Assembly (NCBI RefSeq): GCF_004764705.1 | Contig: NZ_SHLX01000002.1 | Span: forward strand, 186,001 to 250,000 | Direction of reading: 5' to 3' | DNA length: 64,000 bases | DNA from: Paenibacillus cymbidii | Lineage (GTDB): Bacteria > Bacillota > Bacilli > Paenibacillales > NBRC-103111 | Part shown: positions 7,553 to 16,145 of the stretch, one piece after another | Position numbering within the stretch: position 1 is the first letter of the stretch | How the letters are laid out: each line of letters opens with the position of its first letter | The notes under the pieces: generated by a model | The model's input: only the letters and a program-made list of their open reading frames with translations | Told to the model about the DNA's origin: nothing | Databases searched by the model: none | Program-made: the position numbers and the translations under genes

Positions 7553-9091
7553 GTGCAGATGTGGATCGAAAAAGCCCGACTGGGCGAACCGAACGCTTGG
7601 GAGCAGATCGTGCGCCATTTTGGCGGAATGGCTTTTTCCGTGGCGTATGCGAAGCTGGGCGACCGGCCGCTGGCGGAGGATGCGGTGCAGGAAGCGTTCG
7701 CGGCGGCTTACGCCGATCTGGGCAAGCTGCAACAGGCGGAAGCGTTCCCCGGATGGTTCAAGACCATTGTCGAACGACAATGCCATCGTCTTCTTCGCCG
7801 GAAGAAGCATGCGACGATCGCGTTGCATGATGCCAACATCACGGAAACCGAACCATACGATGTGGAGCGGATCGCGGAACGAAGGGAATGGTACCGAAAG
7901 CTTCATCAATCCGTAGAAGGATTATCCGGTCCATTAAAGCAGGCCGTCCACTTGTATTATTTTCAAGGCTATTCCATCAAGGAAGTATCCGGCTTTCTGA
8001 ACGTCCCTCCTTCCGCGCTCAAGAAACGGCTGTTCGACGCCCGAACAAAGCTGCGATCCGCGCTGTTCGTTACCGACTCTGTATCCATGTTCAATGATAT
8101 CGGCGAAGGAGGAGCATCGATGCTTCATATCGTAAACGGGGATCATGTCGGCGACAAGCTGAGGAAAGGAAACATTCGCGGCGATATTCTGGTCTGGAGG
8201 GAAGTGTACCCGGTAGGCCCGGTTTTTCTGGAAAGGGATGAGCCGGAGACATTCCGCAAGGACTATTTGGCGAGAACGTTTGGCATCCCGGCCGAAGAGT
8301 ATGAGGCGGCATGCAAGTCGCAAGAGCAGGCGCTGCATCATTTTCACAAGTATGAGGAAGTGGTGTTGTGGTTCGAGCACGATCTGTTCGATCAGCTGAT
8401 GCTGAGCCGGCTGCTGCACTGGTTCTCGGCGCAGCGGCTCGGCGATACCAAGCTCAGTCTGCTGTGTGTGGGCAGCTATCCGGGCATCGAATTGTTCAAA
8501 GGACTGGGGCAGCTGACACCGAAACAACTCGCGGGTTTGTCCGGCACATGGCGGCAGATCGGTCCGAAGGAACTCGAAACGGGCAAATCAATCTGGGAAG
8601 CCTACGCTTCTCCGGACATCGCGCGGCATGTGGAAATCACGCAGGAAGACACATCGGCCCTGCCTTATGCTCATGCGGCGCTTGAAGCGCACCTGGCTCG
8701 TCTCCCCTCCGCGATGAACGGTCTGGGGATCGTCGAGCAGACCACTCTGGAGCTCGTTCGGCATGGGGTGAATACGCCCCGGGCGTTGTTTGCGGAAATC
8801 GGGAATCGGATCAGCCTGCTCGGCATGGGAGATTTGGAATACTGGTATCGCCTGAGATGTATGTTGGAACAACCGCATGCGCTATTGGAAATGCAAGGAA
8901 GCTTTTCGTTGCCCGGCGATCCGGACCGATGCGTTGTTGCGTTAACGGAGCTTGGGAGGGAAGCCGCGGCGGGAGCAACGGACTGGGTAACGGTCAAAGG
9001 AATCGACGAGTGGTACGGCGGCTTACGGCTGCACGGCAATCCGACATGGCGCTGGGATGCCGCGAGCAAGCGGTTGGTTTATCGGGAATAG
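7553..9091 (+). CDS. sigma-70 (ECF-type) domain fused to DUF1835
   Basis: 512-residue fusion. Residues 1-175 are a complete ECF-like sigma factor: region 2 (AWEQIV to EAFPGWF) and region 4 (GPLKQAVHLYYFQGYSIKEV, a helix-turn-helix). From about residue 190 the protein is DUF1835 (LHIVNGD at the start, VLWFEHDLFDQ in the middle), whose function is unknown to me. GTG 7553 is chosen because AGGAGG ends eight bases upstream; an ATG two codons later is possible, and the TTG at 7517 has no ribosome site. An internal ATG at 8120, in frame and at the domain boundary, has its own very strong ribosome site, so a separate DUF1835 protein may also be produced. No anti-sigma gene is adjacent. Confidence 0.8.
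   Translation: MQMWIEKARLGEPNAWEQIVRHFGGMAFSVAYAKLGDRPLAEDAVQEAFAAAYADLGKLQQAEAFPGWFKTIVERQCHRLLRRKKHATIALHDANITETEPYDVERIAERREWYRKLHQSVEGLSGPLKQAVHLYYFQGYSIKEVSGFLNVPPSALKKRLFDARTKLRSALFVTDSVSMFNDIGEGGASMLHIVNGDHVGDKLRKGNIRGDILVWREVYPVGPVFLERDEPETFRKDYLARTFGIPAEEYEAACKSQEQALHHFHKYEEVVLWFEHDLFDQLMLSRLLHWFSAQRLGDTKLSLLCVGSYPGIELFKGLGQLTPKQLAGLSGTWRQIGPKELETGKSIWEAYASPDIARHVEITQEDTSALPYAHAALEAHLARLPSAMNGLGIVEQTTLELVRHGVNTPRALFAEIGNRISLLGMGDLEYWYRLRCMLEQPHALLEMQGSFSLPGDPDRCVVALTELGREAAAGATDWVTVKGIDEWYGGLRLHGNPTWRWDAASKRLVYRE
8106..8122 (+). promoter_or_regulatory. internal ribosome binding site and in-frame ATG at the sigma/DUF1835 boundary
   Basis: AAGGAGGAG at 8106-8114 precedes an in-frame ATG at 8120 (codons Met-Leu-His-Ile-Val) with ideal spacing. 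It sits exactly where DUF1835 begins, so translation can start here and yield a standalone protein of about 323 residues ending at 9091. Confidence 0.5.
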
Positions 9092-9106
9092 AGAGGACTA
9101 AACGGC

Positions 9107-10069
9107 ATGCAATTTCAACCCGTGTATGAGAATGGCGAGTTATTTCTGCCGCAGATCGAATTGCCCATGGCCGCGAACCATTCGATTGGCATTATAACGG
9201 ACCTGAAACGAAAGCAGCTTCTCATGAACCAGGTGGCGGATCATTCCCGGTATTATTTGTTTCGGGCCCAACAAGGCGAATATATGCGTTTGTCGGTGGA
9301 GGAGCTGATCGCGTTTCTGAACCGGGTAACGGAGCGGAACGAACAAGTCGCTTCGTTGCTGGACTATTTTGATTTAAAAGCCGAACGGAAAGTAAAAATC
9401 AAGGATCTCAGCGCATCGAAAAGAATGTATGTGACGTCGCTGCGCGTCTTTTTTGCGCATCAGCCTGCGCTGGTGCTGGAGGAGCCCTATTTTTACCTGG
9501 AAGAACAAGATCGTCGTCAATTTAAACGGATTCTGGATGACCTATCGCAAGAAAAGCAGCTTTTGATTTTAACCTCGAATTTGGAAGACGCCATTATTTC
9601 CTGCGATGCCATTTATCGTCTGAACGAGTTCGGCTTGCATCCACTGGATATTCGCGACCCGGAAGAGGAGCAGCCGGAAGGGCAGAAAGGGCAAGAAGCG
9701 CAAGAAGTGCAGGAACAAGATCAGGCCAATATCACCTTGCAGAAGATCGCTACGAAACGGAAGGATAAAGTGATTTTATTTAATCCGCCCGAAATCGATT
9801 ATATCGAAAGCGTGGAAGGTTCGATCCTTGTTCATGTGGGTGGAGAACATTACGACTGTGCTTTGACGCTAACCGAGCTCGAGCAGCGATTGCTGAATTT
9901 CGGCTTCTTCCGGTGCCATCGTTCCTACATCGTGAATCTGCAAAAAGTAAGGGAGATCATCACCTGGACGAAAAATAGCTACAGCTTGCGATTGACGACA
10001 GGCAAAGACGCCGTAGTCCCGTTATCCCGCACCAAGCTGCAGGAATTAAAAGCGCTGCTAAACATTTGA
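9107..10069 (+). CDS. LytTR-family transcription regulator with a degenerate ABC-ATPase-like N-terminal domain
   Basis: 320 residues. The C-terminal 100 (from about 222) form a LytTR DNA-binding domain: IDYIESVEGSILVHV, then FFRCHRSYIVNLQKV, which is the family hallmark. The N-terminal 200 residues resemble the tail of an ABC ATPase (a signature-like LSASKRMYV and a Walker-B-like LVLEEPYFYLEEQD) but have no Walker A, so ATP hydrolysis is unlikely. An acidic, Gln-rich linker (about 185-210) joins them. It lies 15 bp after the sigma/DUF1835 gene and 138 bp before an ABC exporter, which it probably regulates. A regulator that is itself an ABC relative suggests direct contact with the exporter ATPase or shared ligand sensing; that is inference. 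Confidence 0.8.
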   Translation: MQFQPVYENGELFLPQIELPMAANHSIGIITDLKRKQLLMNQVADHSRYYLFRAQQGEYMRLSVEELIAFLNRVTERNEQVASLLDYFDLKAERKVKIKDLSASKRMYVTSLRVFFAHQPALVLEEPYFYLEEQDRRQFKRILDDLSQEKQLLILTSNLEDAIISCDAIYRLNEFGLHPLDIRDPEEEQPEGQKGQEAQEVQEQDQANITLQKIATKRKDKVILFNPPEIDYIESVEGSILVHVGGEHYDCALTLTELEQRLLNFGFFRCHRSYIVNLQKVREIITWTKNSYSLRLTTGKDAVVPLSRTKLQELKALLNI

Positions 10070-10107
10070 TTTTCGGGGAAAAGCCGCTCCAATCAAGTCC
10101 GTATCGG

Positions 10108-10138
10108 TACCGTTCAGGCGGAAATAGCTACATTTCGG
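10108..10138 (+). promoter_or_regulatory. candidate LytTR binding direct repeat upstream of the ABC exporter
   Basis: TACCGTTCAG (10108) and TACATTTCGG (10129) form an imperfect direct repeat with a 21-bp pitch, two helical turns, as LytTR regulators prefer. It lies in the 138-bp gap between the LytTR gene and the exporter ATPase gene. The assignment rests on pattern and position only. Confidence 0.3.
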
Positions 10139-10207
10139 CCGATTTTGATAGCCGGGAGCAGGTTATCTTTATATGCTTGAGGCATCCAGTCAAAGGATGT
10201 GGCGCCC

Positions 10208-11053
10208 ATGGACGTAATCCAAGTAGAACGTATTCGCAAAAAATTTGGCAGCAACGACGCGTTGGCGGATGTATCGTTTTCGATTCCGAAAGGCGAAATT
10301 TTCGGCTTCCTCGGTCCGAGCGGTTCCGGAAAAACAACCTTGATCAAGATTTTAACGGCGCAATTGCAGCCGACGAGCGGTCAGGCAAACGTCTTTAACC
10401 AGCCGGCAGAAAGGATGCACCAGTCTGTCCAGAAGATGCGCTTCGGCATTTTGACGGATAATAGCGGCCTGTACGAACGATTGACGATAGAGGAAAACCT
10501 GGAGTTGTACCGCCAATTGTACGATCTTCCCGAGTCCGCAATCGACAAGGCGCTGCGATTCGTCAACCTGAGCGGCGAGCGCAAAAAGAAGGTTCAAGTC
10601 TTGTCGAAAGGGATGCGTCAACGTGCTCTGTTGGCATGCGCGATCATTCATGAGCCGGAATTGTTATTCCTGGATGAACCCACATCGGCGTTGGATCCCG
10701 TAAACTCGGCACAGATTTATAAAGGACTGCGCTACCTGAACGAAAAAGGGACCACGATTTTCCTGACCACGCATGATATGGCGGAGGCCGAGCTGTTGTG
10801 CAGCCGGGTAGCGATTCTGTATCGAGGGCAAATCCAAATCATCGGCTCGCCGAAGGAACTTAAAAAACAATATCGGGATAACGTCGTTTCGGTTGAATTG
10901 CGAAATGGGGAAACCTATGCGCTCCCGCTGGGAGAGGAAGCGGCGGATCGCATAGCCGACTGGATGAAACGGGGCTTGATCGATCGGTTGGAAACGAAAG
11001 AGCCGAGCCTGGGCGATATCTTCATTCAAATGACGGGAAGTGAGCTGGTATGA
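10208..11053 (+). CDS. ABC transporter ATP-binding protein (exporter)
   Basis: 281-residue ATPase with Walker A GPSGSGKT (residues 36-43), signature LSKGMRQR, Walker B LLFLDEP and the H-loop TTHDMAEAE. The 60-residue C-terminal extension is typical of drug or antibiotic exporters that pair with ABC-2 permeases. ATG 10208 is chosen because AAAGGA lies ten bases upstream; the in-frame GTG at 10199 is too close to that site. The stop overlaps the start of the permease gene (ATGA at 11050). With the LytTR regulator next door, this is probably a self-protection or peptide-export module controlled by LytTR binding. Confidence 0.9.
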   Translation: MDVIQVERIRKKFGSNDALADVSFSIPKGEIFGFLGPSGSGKTTLIKILTAQLQPTSGQANVFNQPAERMHQSVQKMRFGILTDNSGLYERLTIEENLELYRQLYDLPESAIDKALRFVNLSGERKKKVQVLSKGMRQRALLACAIIHEPELLFLDEPTSALDPVNSAQIYKGLRYLNEKGTTIFLTTHDMAEAELLCSRVAILYRGQIQIIGSPKELKKQYRDNVVSVELRNGETYALPLGEEAADRIADWMKRGLIDRLETKEPSLGDIFIQMTGSELV

Positions 11054-11757
11054 GCATCTCGTTAAAACGTATTCGGGCGATAGTTGTGAAGGATTACAAG
11101 GAGTTTTCCCGCAATTATTCGGTTTCCATCGTCGTGCTGTTTCCCCTGTTATTCGCCTTTCTTTCTCGAGGCTCCTCTCCTGCTTCGACTGAAATGGTAG
11201 GTATTTTGCTCAATTTTTCGTTTCCGATGTTGACGAGCCTGGTACAGGCCTGTTTGATTGCGGAAGAAAAGGAACGGAACACGTTGCGCTCCTTAATGAT
11301 GACTCCGGCCACGACCATGGACGTGTTAATCGGGAAAAGCACGTTGGTTTTTATCATGTCGTCTGTTGTTCTGGCTATTGCTACTTCTATATTTGGCTAT
11401 GAGCCGGCCAGTATAGGGGCATTTGCCGCAGCAATCATGCTTTCGATTGTGCTGTACACGGCAGCCGGAACGATCTGCGGTCTGTTTTCCAAAACACTGC
11501 TGGAAGCATCGTTATCCGTATTCCCTGTATTTATTGTATTCTCCATGGCTCCGTATGGAGCGATGCGAGCGAAAGACGTTCCGATTTTCAAAGTGCTGGA
11601 CTATGCGCCAAGCAGTCAACTTGCGCATTTGCTGGATATACGTACAGGCTTTACGACGGGAGAGATAATAAAGCCCCTGCTCATTATTTTGGCGTGGACG
11701 GTTGGATTGACGATTGTGTCTGTGATGCTGTATCAACGGAGGTTAAAGGACGAGTAG
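11050..11757 (+). CDS. ABC-2 type permease
   Basis: 235-residue membrane protein with six hydrophobic segments, the partner of the preceding ATPase. EEKERNTLRSLMMTPAT (about residues 74-90) is the conserved loop of ABC-2 permeases that follows the second helix. It is shorter than NatB-like permeases, consistent with a simple drug-export half transporter working as a homodimer. It starts in an ATGA overlap with the ATPase and ends 39 bp before a convergent hydrolase gene, in a gap holding a small inverted repeat (AATCC/GGATT at 11785-11798). Confidence 0.87.
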   Translation: MSISLKRIRAIVVKDYKEFSRNYSVSIVVLFPLLFAFLSRGSSPASTEMVGILLNFSFPMLTSLVQACLIAEEKERNTLRSLMMTPATTMDVLIGKSTLVFIMSSVVLAIATSIFGYEPASIGAFAAAIMLSIVLYTAAGTICGLFSKTLLEASLSVFPVFIVFSMAPYGAMRAKDVPIFKVLDYAPSSQLAHLLDIRTGFTTGEIIKPLLIILAWTVGLTIVSVMLYQRRLKDE

Positions 11758-11796
11758 CAACTGCTGATCGAACGAGCCGGCCGGAATCCGTTCGGA

Positions 11797-12579
11797 TTAC
11801 GATTTGAGAAACCGCAAGAGGATCGGCAGCATAACCTTGGCGCCGACCATGTGATTCTGGCCCGCCAGCTTCATAAATTCGGCGCCTGGCACGGCTTGCG
11901 CGAGCTTCATGGAAACATCGTGTATGCCGGCCGGGCTTTTTTCGCCCACGATGATTTGCGTTGGTACGGTAACTCGAGCAGCCCGTTCGAGCGGCGGCAG
12001 ATCCTTCGTTAAGGCGATATCGTAGGCAAGAGTGGGCGCCAGCGCGACCATCGTTTTCCACCCCGGGAACAAGGGCAGCAGCCACACGAACATGCTTGGC
12101 ATGCCGATGCCTTTCAGAAACGTTTTCATTGCCGCTTTGTTATTGCCTTCGTCGAGCTTTTGTTGCACCTGTTCGCTCAGCCTGCCGTAGGATGCGATTT
12201 CCTCCTCGTCGTGTACATAAGAAGGATCGTACATGACGACTTTGTTCACCTTGTCGCCGAGCCGCATGGCAGCTTCAAGCGCGAGTACGGCGCCCGAGGA
12301 GTGACCGTAAAGATTGGCTTTGCCGCCTGCCGCGTCAATCATGGCTTCAATATCTTCGACTTCCCGTTCTATCGCGTACGGCAGCTTGTTGCCGCTGTCG
12401 CCGCGCCCGCGTCGGTCGTAATGATAGACGGCGAATTCCTTGGCGAACGTCTTGGCATCGTTCAAGACCGGTTTAAAAGATCGGAAGCAGCTCGCTCCGG
12501 TAATGTAAATAAGGGCGGGACCGCTGCCATAAACATCATACGCTAACGTAGTGCCGTCCTTGGATAGTGTCGTTTTCAT
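11797..12579 (-). CDS. alpha/beta hydrolase
   Basis: 260-residue soluble alpha/beta hydrolase. The nucleophile elbow GHSSG has S94, the oxyanion region is TGASCF (about 28-32), and the late histidine is in GQNHMV near residue 244. YDRRGRGDSG (54-63) is the signature after strand 4. ATG 12579 is chosen because GGGGAG lies seven bases upstream; the frame continues upstream to 12759, but those residues read through repeat-rich intergenic DNA. The substrate is unknown. It is convergent with the ABC exporter, and the hairpin element at 12768-12957 lies upstream. Confidence 0.82.
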   Translation of the reverse strand: MKTTLSKDGTTLAYDVYGSGPALIYITGASCFRSFKPVLNDAKTFAKEFAVYHYDRRGRGDSGNKLPYAIEREVEDIEAMIDAAGGKANLYGHSSGAVLALEAAMRLGDKVNKVVMYDPSYVHDEEEIASYGRLSEQVQQKLDEGNNKAAMKTFLKGIGMPSMFVWLLPLFPGWKTMVALAPTLAYDIALTKDLPPLERAARVTVPTQIIVGEKSPAGIHDVSMKLAQAVPGAEFMKLAGQNHMVGAKVMLPILLRFLKS

Positions 12580-13077
12580 TTCGATTCTCCCCGGGTTCGA
12601 TTGGCGATTCCATGATATAGACGAATCGGCAGCCGGGAAATCATCGGTCCACATTTGGTTAAAACGCGAACCTTGACTGTTGTCTTCCCCGATTGGGCTC
12701 GCGTTGGCGGGACAGGTTGCCAATCGATTCGCGCCATCCCCCCATCCGCCGACTAACACCTTGCAAGAAAGGCCATGTTTTATTGCCTATTTCGCCAAAA
12801 ACGGGCCGTCCACACGAAATAGCTAGTGTTTTCACTGGCTATTTCGCTTGAAGTGCCTATTTGAAGGCGATCTAGGGCAAATAACCAGTGTTTTCACTGG
12901 CTATTGCAGGCGGGCCGGGTGATCTGGGGCAAATAGGCCATGTTTTATTGGCTATTTTGGTTGCCGAGCAATCAATCGGGCCACTCGGAGGGCGGTTCGC
13001 CAGGATCTGCTCCTTGCGGCAGCGCGCGAGTACGCTCGTTCACGAAGTAGCGAAGCGGGAGAAGCTTATCGCAGCAT
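12580..13077. other. intergenic region carrying a four-hairpin element
   Basis: About 500 bp without a gene. The first part upstream of the hydrolase start (12580-12767) shows nothing recognisable. From 12768 to 12957 it holds the composite hairpin element described separately, and 12958-13077 shows no clear feature. Confidence 0.6.
12768..12957. repeat. composite hairpin element, copy 1 (order B-A-A-B)
   Basis: Four palindromes: B at 12768-12792 (GGCCATG/ATTGCC type), A at 12817-12844 (TAGTGTTTTCACT core inside an AAATAG/CTATTT frame), A at 12879-12905, B at 12931-12957. Start-to-start distances are 49, 62 and 52 bp. The spacers are not repeated, except that CGCCAAAAACGG after the first B also occurs in copy 4. 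Each hairpin ends in a short T run, so terminator activity is possible in either direction. Confidence 0.8.
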
Positions 13078-13115
13078 AAACCGCCCGCACAGCGGAAAAA
13101 GCTGCTGCGGGGCGG
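13078..13115 (-). terminator. probable terminator of the SGNH-hydrolase/isomerase pair
   Basis: On the minus strand, CCGCCCCGCAGCAGC and GCTGTGCGGGCGG form a GC-rich stem with two bulges and a loop of Ts, followed by TTTAT, starting 16 bp after the isomerase stop codon. Confidence 0.4.
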
Positions 13116-13130
13116 CCCTGTGCCTTGCGT

Positions 13131-14000
13131 TTAAATGCCAACGTCGCGCATGACGGCGCGGATGTAGGCAACGTCTTGCTGCGCGTACCATTCCCGGTCG
13201 CCGGGGCGCGGCGCTTCGATGCAGATCGGGCCGGCGTAGCCGACCGCTTTCAGGCGCTGCAGGAACTGGCGGTGGTTGATTTCACCTTCGGCCAGCGCCG
13301 TGGGAAAACGGGTGCCGCCGGGGAAGGCGATGGAGTTTTTCAAATGTACGTAATACAGCCGATCGCGGACAAGGTCGATCGTGTCTTCCAACGAATCGTG
13401 CGGCTCAAAATAAACCAGGTTGCCGTAGTCGAGATTGACGCCAACCGCCGGGCTGCCGATCGCTTCGATCAGCTTCAGCGTCGCCGCGGGCATATCGTGA
13501 AGATACAGCATGTGTGTTTCGAACGCAATCCGGAAGCCGCGCGACGAGACGGTCTCAGCGATTGCGCGGAAACCTTCGGCGGCCCAGCTCCAATGCTCCG
13601 GCCCGGCGGCGAATGAGCCGTGCAGCGCGTATTGATTCAGCGGAATGCTGCCGACCCGGTTGCGCAGGATGCCGCCAATGGCGTTGCATACGGTCAACGG
13701 GAACCGATCGGCGGCGAGCCGGTAAAAGTCGCACAGCCATTCCACTTCGGTCGCCCTTGCACCGGCGTCCGGGTTCATGAGGGAAATGCCGGGACCGCCA
13801 AACACGACTTGCTTCAGCCCCGATTGACGCACCGCCTGTTCGATCCGGTCCAGATACTGTTCGCTCGGCTCCTCCTGGCGCATGTTGCGGCAGCGGAACT
13901 CGATGCCGTCGAAACCCCAGTCGACGGCCTTGCGGCAAGCCTCGTCCAGCGATTGCCCTTGTTCGCAATAGTTGATATGCATGATGAGCGGTAGTGTCAT
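13131..14000 (-). CDS. sugar phosphate isomerase/epimerase-like TIM barrel protein
   Basis: 289-residue protein of the xylose-isomerase-like TIM-barrel superfamily (AP endonuclease 2 fold). Probable metal ligands are the acidic and histidine positions in FETHMLYLHD (strand 5), VNLDYGN (strand 6), VHLKN (strand 7) and CIEAPRPG (strand 8). The N-terminal DWGFDGIEFRCR is the usual strand-2 segment. It starts about 50 bp after the SGNH hydrolase, with AGGAGG upstream of ATG 14000, so the two probably form an operon. The sugar is unknown; hydroxypyruvate isomerase, inosose or tagatose epimerase-type reactions are all possible. Confidence 0.8.
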   Translation of the reverse strand: MTLPLIMHINYCEQGQSLDEACRKAVDWGFDGIEFRCRNMRQEEPSEQYLDRIEQAVRQSGLKQVVFGGPGISLMNPDAGARATEVEWLCDFYRLAADRFPLTVCNAIGGILRNRVGSIPLNQYALHGSFAAGPEHWSWAAEGFRAIAETVSSRGFRIAFETHMLYLHDMPAATLKLIEAIGSPAVGVNLDYGNLVYFEPHDSLEDTIDLVRDRLYYVHLKNSIAFPGGTRFPTALAEGEINHRQFLQRLKAVGYAGPICIEAPRPGDREWYAQQDVAYIRAVMRDVGI

Positions 14001-14049
14001 GACGATTGCAAGCCTCCTAGTTATGGTGCCGCCCGACAGGTGCGGCGAT

Positions 14050-15366
14050 TCAGTCGATCGATTGAATGACGGCCGCCAGCGTGTCGCCCATCTGGCAATG
14101 CCCGGCGCGATTCGGATGAACCCAGTCGCTGGGCCGCTCCACCAGTTTGGGGACGTATTTGCTCACCGATTCATTAACGACCGAAAACCCGTGCTCCGGA
14201 TCGACGACCAGCAGCAGCGGGCAGATGCGAATGCCTTGCTCGCGCGCCTCGTCGTTGTCCCAGCGCCGCAGCATGGCGCGGGCGACCTGCTGCATATTGC
14301 GCCGATGCCGCGCTTCGGAGCGGTTGCAGCCTCCGCTTCGCCCCCAAGCATCTTGCCCGGCTCCCGTCAGCGGCAGATTAAGAATGATGCGGACTTCGGG
14401 ATCGTGCCGCTTGACGCTGTCCACCAGCAACTGGATATGGTGCAGGAAGGAGTCCAGGCCGTCCTCCGCCCGCTCCAGCGGCATAAATTCGTTCGAGCCG
14501 AACAGAATCGAAACGATATCCGGCTGCGGTACGCCAAACCGCCGCAAATAGCGGCCAAAGTCGAATTCCCATTCCGGCTGCGGCTCCATCGCCCGCCATC
14601 GCTCGCCGTCCCATTCCCGCAGCGGGGCATCGCCCAGCTCCGGGTCGCAAGCGATGTCGCCGACATTCGGAGCGAGCGGATATCCGTCTTCGCCGAACGT
14701 GTACGGCAAGTTCGGGTCGCCCTGCTGCCGCGCCGCCAACTGGTACCCGTCATAAGCATATCCGGTCGGGTCGACGCTGACAATATGCTTCCAGAATGAC
14801 GTATTGCCCCAATAGGTCGCTTCCGGCTTGCCGGCGGGGAACAGAAACGGCGAATCGCCGTCGCTTGCCGCTCCGGTACGGTGGTTGTACATCTCCGCCG
14901 TCCAGCCGCCGCGTCCTTCACGCTTGACCTCGCCGCCGTCGTAAGTGCGCGTCCCGACGGTGCGCACGTAATGCAGCGTCTGCCGGGCGTGGCCGATGTA
15001 GTCGCCGTTGCGGGTTATGCTGTCGCCGATGCCGAGCAGCTTCGTTTCCTCTTTGTCCTCCAGCGGCACGATGACGATCTGCGTCGTTTTCTCCGCCACG
15101 AGCGCGAACCGGCGGTCGAATACCTGCAGCCGCAGCGGAAATTCCCCTGCCGCGGCCGCGCCCGCGTCGAACGGCTGCGCGGCATTGCCTGGCTCCAGCC
15201 GCCAAAAATCGCGAAACTGCCTGCCGTAGGCGCAAATGATATTGACGTGCTCGTCCGGCGCCAGGTCGATCACGGCATTGCGGTAGTACAGATTGAACTG
15301 TTCGATCCGCTCCCCGTCCCCTGCCAGCATGAACAACCGTTCCGGCAGCACGATGCGGTCCTCCAT
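14050..15366 (-). CDS. SGNH/GDSL-family hydrolase, probable carbohydrate esterase
   Basis: 438 residues. GDSL block I appears as LGIGDSITRNGD (catalytic Ser), block III as FGSNEF and block V as DWVHPNRAGH (catalytic Asp and His). The first 110 residues are a beta-rich accessory domain with QIVIVPLED at its end. There is no signal peptide, so it probably acts inside the cell on imported esterified sugars. ATG 15366 is chosen because GGAG lies at the right distance; the TTG at 15375 is too close to it. It is co-oriented with the isomerase-like gene downstream. The protein is longer than simple GDSL esterases because of a large insert between blocks I and III. Confidence 0.8.
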   Translation of the reverse strand: MEDRIVLPERLFMLAGDGERIEQFNLYYRNAVIDLAPDEHVNIICAYGRQFRDFWRLEPGNAAQPFDAGAAAAGEFPLRLQVFDRRFALVAEKTTQIVIVPLEDKEETKLLGIGDSITRNGDYIGHARQTLHYVRTVGTRTYDGGEVKREGRGGWTAEMYNHRTGAASDGDSPFLFPAGKPEATYWGNTSFWKHIVSVDPTGYAYDGYQLAARQQGDPNLPYTFGEDGYPLAPNVGDIACDPELGDAPLREWDGERWRAMEPQPEWEFDFGRYLRRFGVPQPDIVSILFGSNEFMPLERAEDGLDSFLHHIQLLVDSVKRHDPEVRIILNLPLTGAGQDAWGRSGGCNRSEARHRRNMQQVARAMLRRWDNDEAREQGIRICPLLLVVDPEHGFSVVNESVSKYVPKLVERPSDWVHPNRAGHCQMGDTLAAVIQSID

Positions 15367-15533
15367 TTCGCTCAAGCTCCTTTCATGCCATAATCGGTTT
15401 CATCTTGACACATGAGGAGTAAAAAAGGAATTGCAAATCCGGACAAAAGTTGCAATTTCGTTCTTTTTCGCCGGAATGCGTAATTTGCATCGCGTGAACT
15501 CTTGACATGAGGAGGGGTCCGGTTGTCGAAGCG
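15367..15533 (-). promoter_or_regulatory. promoter region of the SGNH operon with inverted repeat AATTGCAA/TTGCAATT
   Basis: The 167-bp gap upstream of the SGNH gene contains an inverted repeat with arms AATTGCAA (15429-15436) and TTGCAATT (15450-15457), plus a third related half-site (AATTTGCA) near 15481. This looks like an operator for a local regulator; none is encoded next to it. Confidence 0.4.
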
Positions 15534-16145
15534 TTACGGCCGCTCCATGGCGAACACGTTGCCGAGCGTCGCGTAGTTATCGCCCGCCAGTCGGCTGACC
15601 GGCGCAAGCATTCGCTCGTCGATCCGGCCGCGATCCAGCAGCGCTTCATCGACATGGAACAGTACGACCCGGGCAATGAGCAAATCGCAGCTCGCCCCGT
15701 TTCCGCTGCCGCCCAGTTCGAACGCATGTTCCAGCACGCATTCCATGCGAATTTTCGCTTCGCGAATGCCGGGCACGCCGACCGCCATGCCGGCGACCGG
15801 CGTCAGCCCGGCGAACGCGACTTCGCTTTCGTCCGGCGGCAAACCCGCCGCCGTTCGATTGGCCGCCGCGACGTTCGACTCGTCGACGACGTGAATGACC
15901 AGCTCGCGCCGGGCGAGCGCGTTGCGCGCCGTATCTTTGCGTCGGCCGCCCGCCGTCCGCTGCACCGACACGGACAGCAGCGGCGGCGCGCTCGCCACAA
16001 CGGAGAAGAAGCTGAACGGCGCCGCGTTCAGCACGCCGTCCGCCGACAGCGTGGTCACCAGCGCGATCGGCCGCGGCACGACGCTGCCGATCAGCAGCTT
16101 GTAGTTGTCCCGGTCGGCTTGCATTTTCGGATCGATGGCGATCAT
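15534..16145 (-). CDS. flavin reductase family protein (FMN-binding split barrel)
   Basis: 203-residue flavoprotein of the flavin reductase/DIM6-NTAB family. SVVPRPIALVTTLSADG near the N-terminus and NAAPFSFFSVVASAPPLLSVSV (in two parts) are the conserved FMN-binding strands. The start is ATG 16145, in an ATGA overlap with the stop of the MhqD-like hydrolase, so translation is coupled. It is the third gene of the mhq-like operon. Its probable role is NAD(P)H-dependent reduction of FMN or directly of quinone or aromatic electrophiles. In B. subtilis the matching position in mhqNOD is taken by the nitroreductase MhqN, an unrelated fold with a similar task. Confidence 0.82.
   Translation of the reverse strand: MIAIDPKMQADRDNYKLLIGSVVPRPIALVTTLSADGVLNAAPFSFFSVVASAPPLLSVSVQRTAGGRRKDTARNALARRELVIHVVDESNVAAANRTAAGLPPDESEVAFAGLTPVAGMAVGVPGIREAKIRMECVLEHAFELGGSGNGASCDLLIARVVLFHVDEALLDRGRIDERMLAPVSRLAGDNYATLGNVFAMERP

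Noticed and set aside
4629-11757. Whole region as one mobile island
   Set aside because: No integrase, direct repeats or tRNA gene flank it; only base composition suggests transfer, so it is noted under the defence pair and not claimed as an island.
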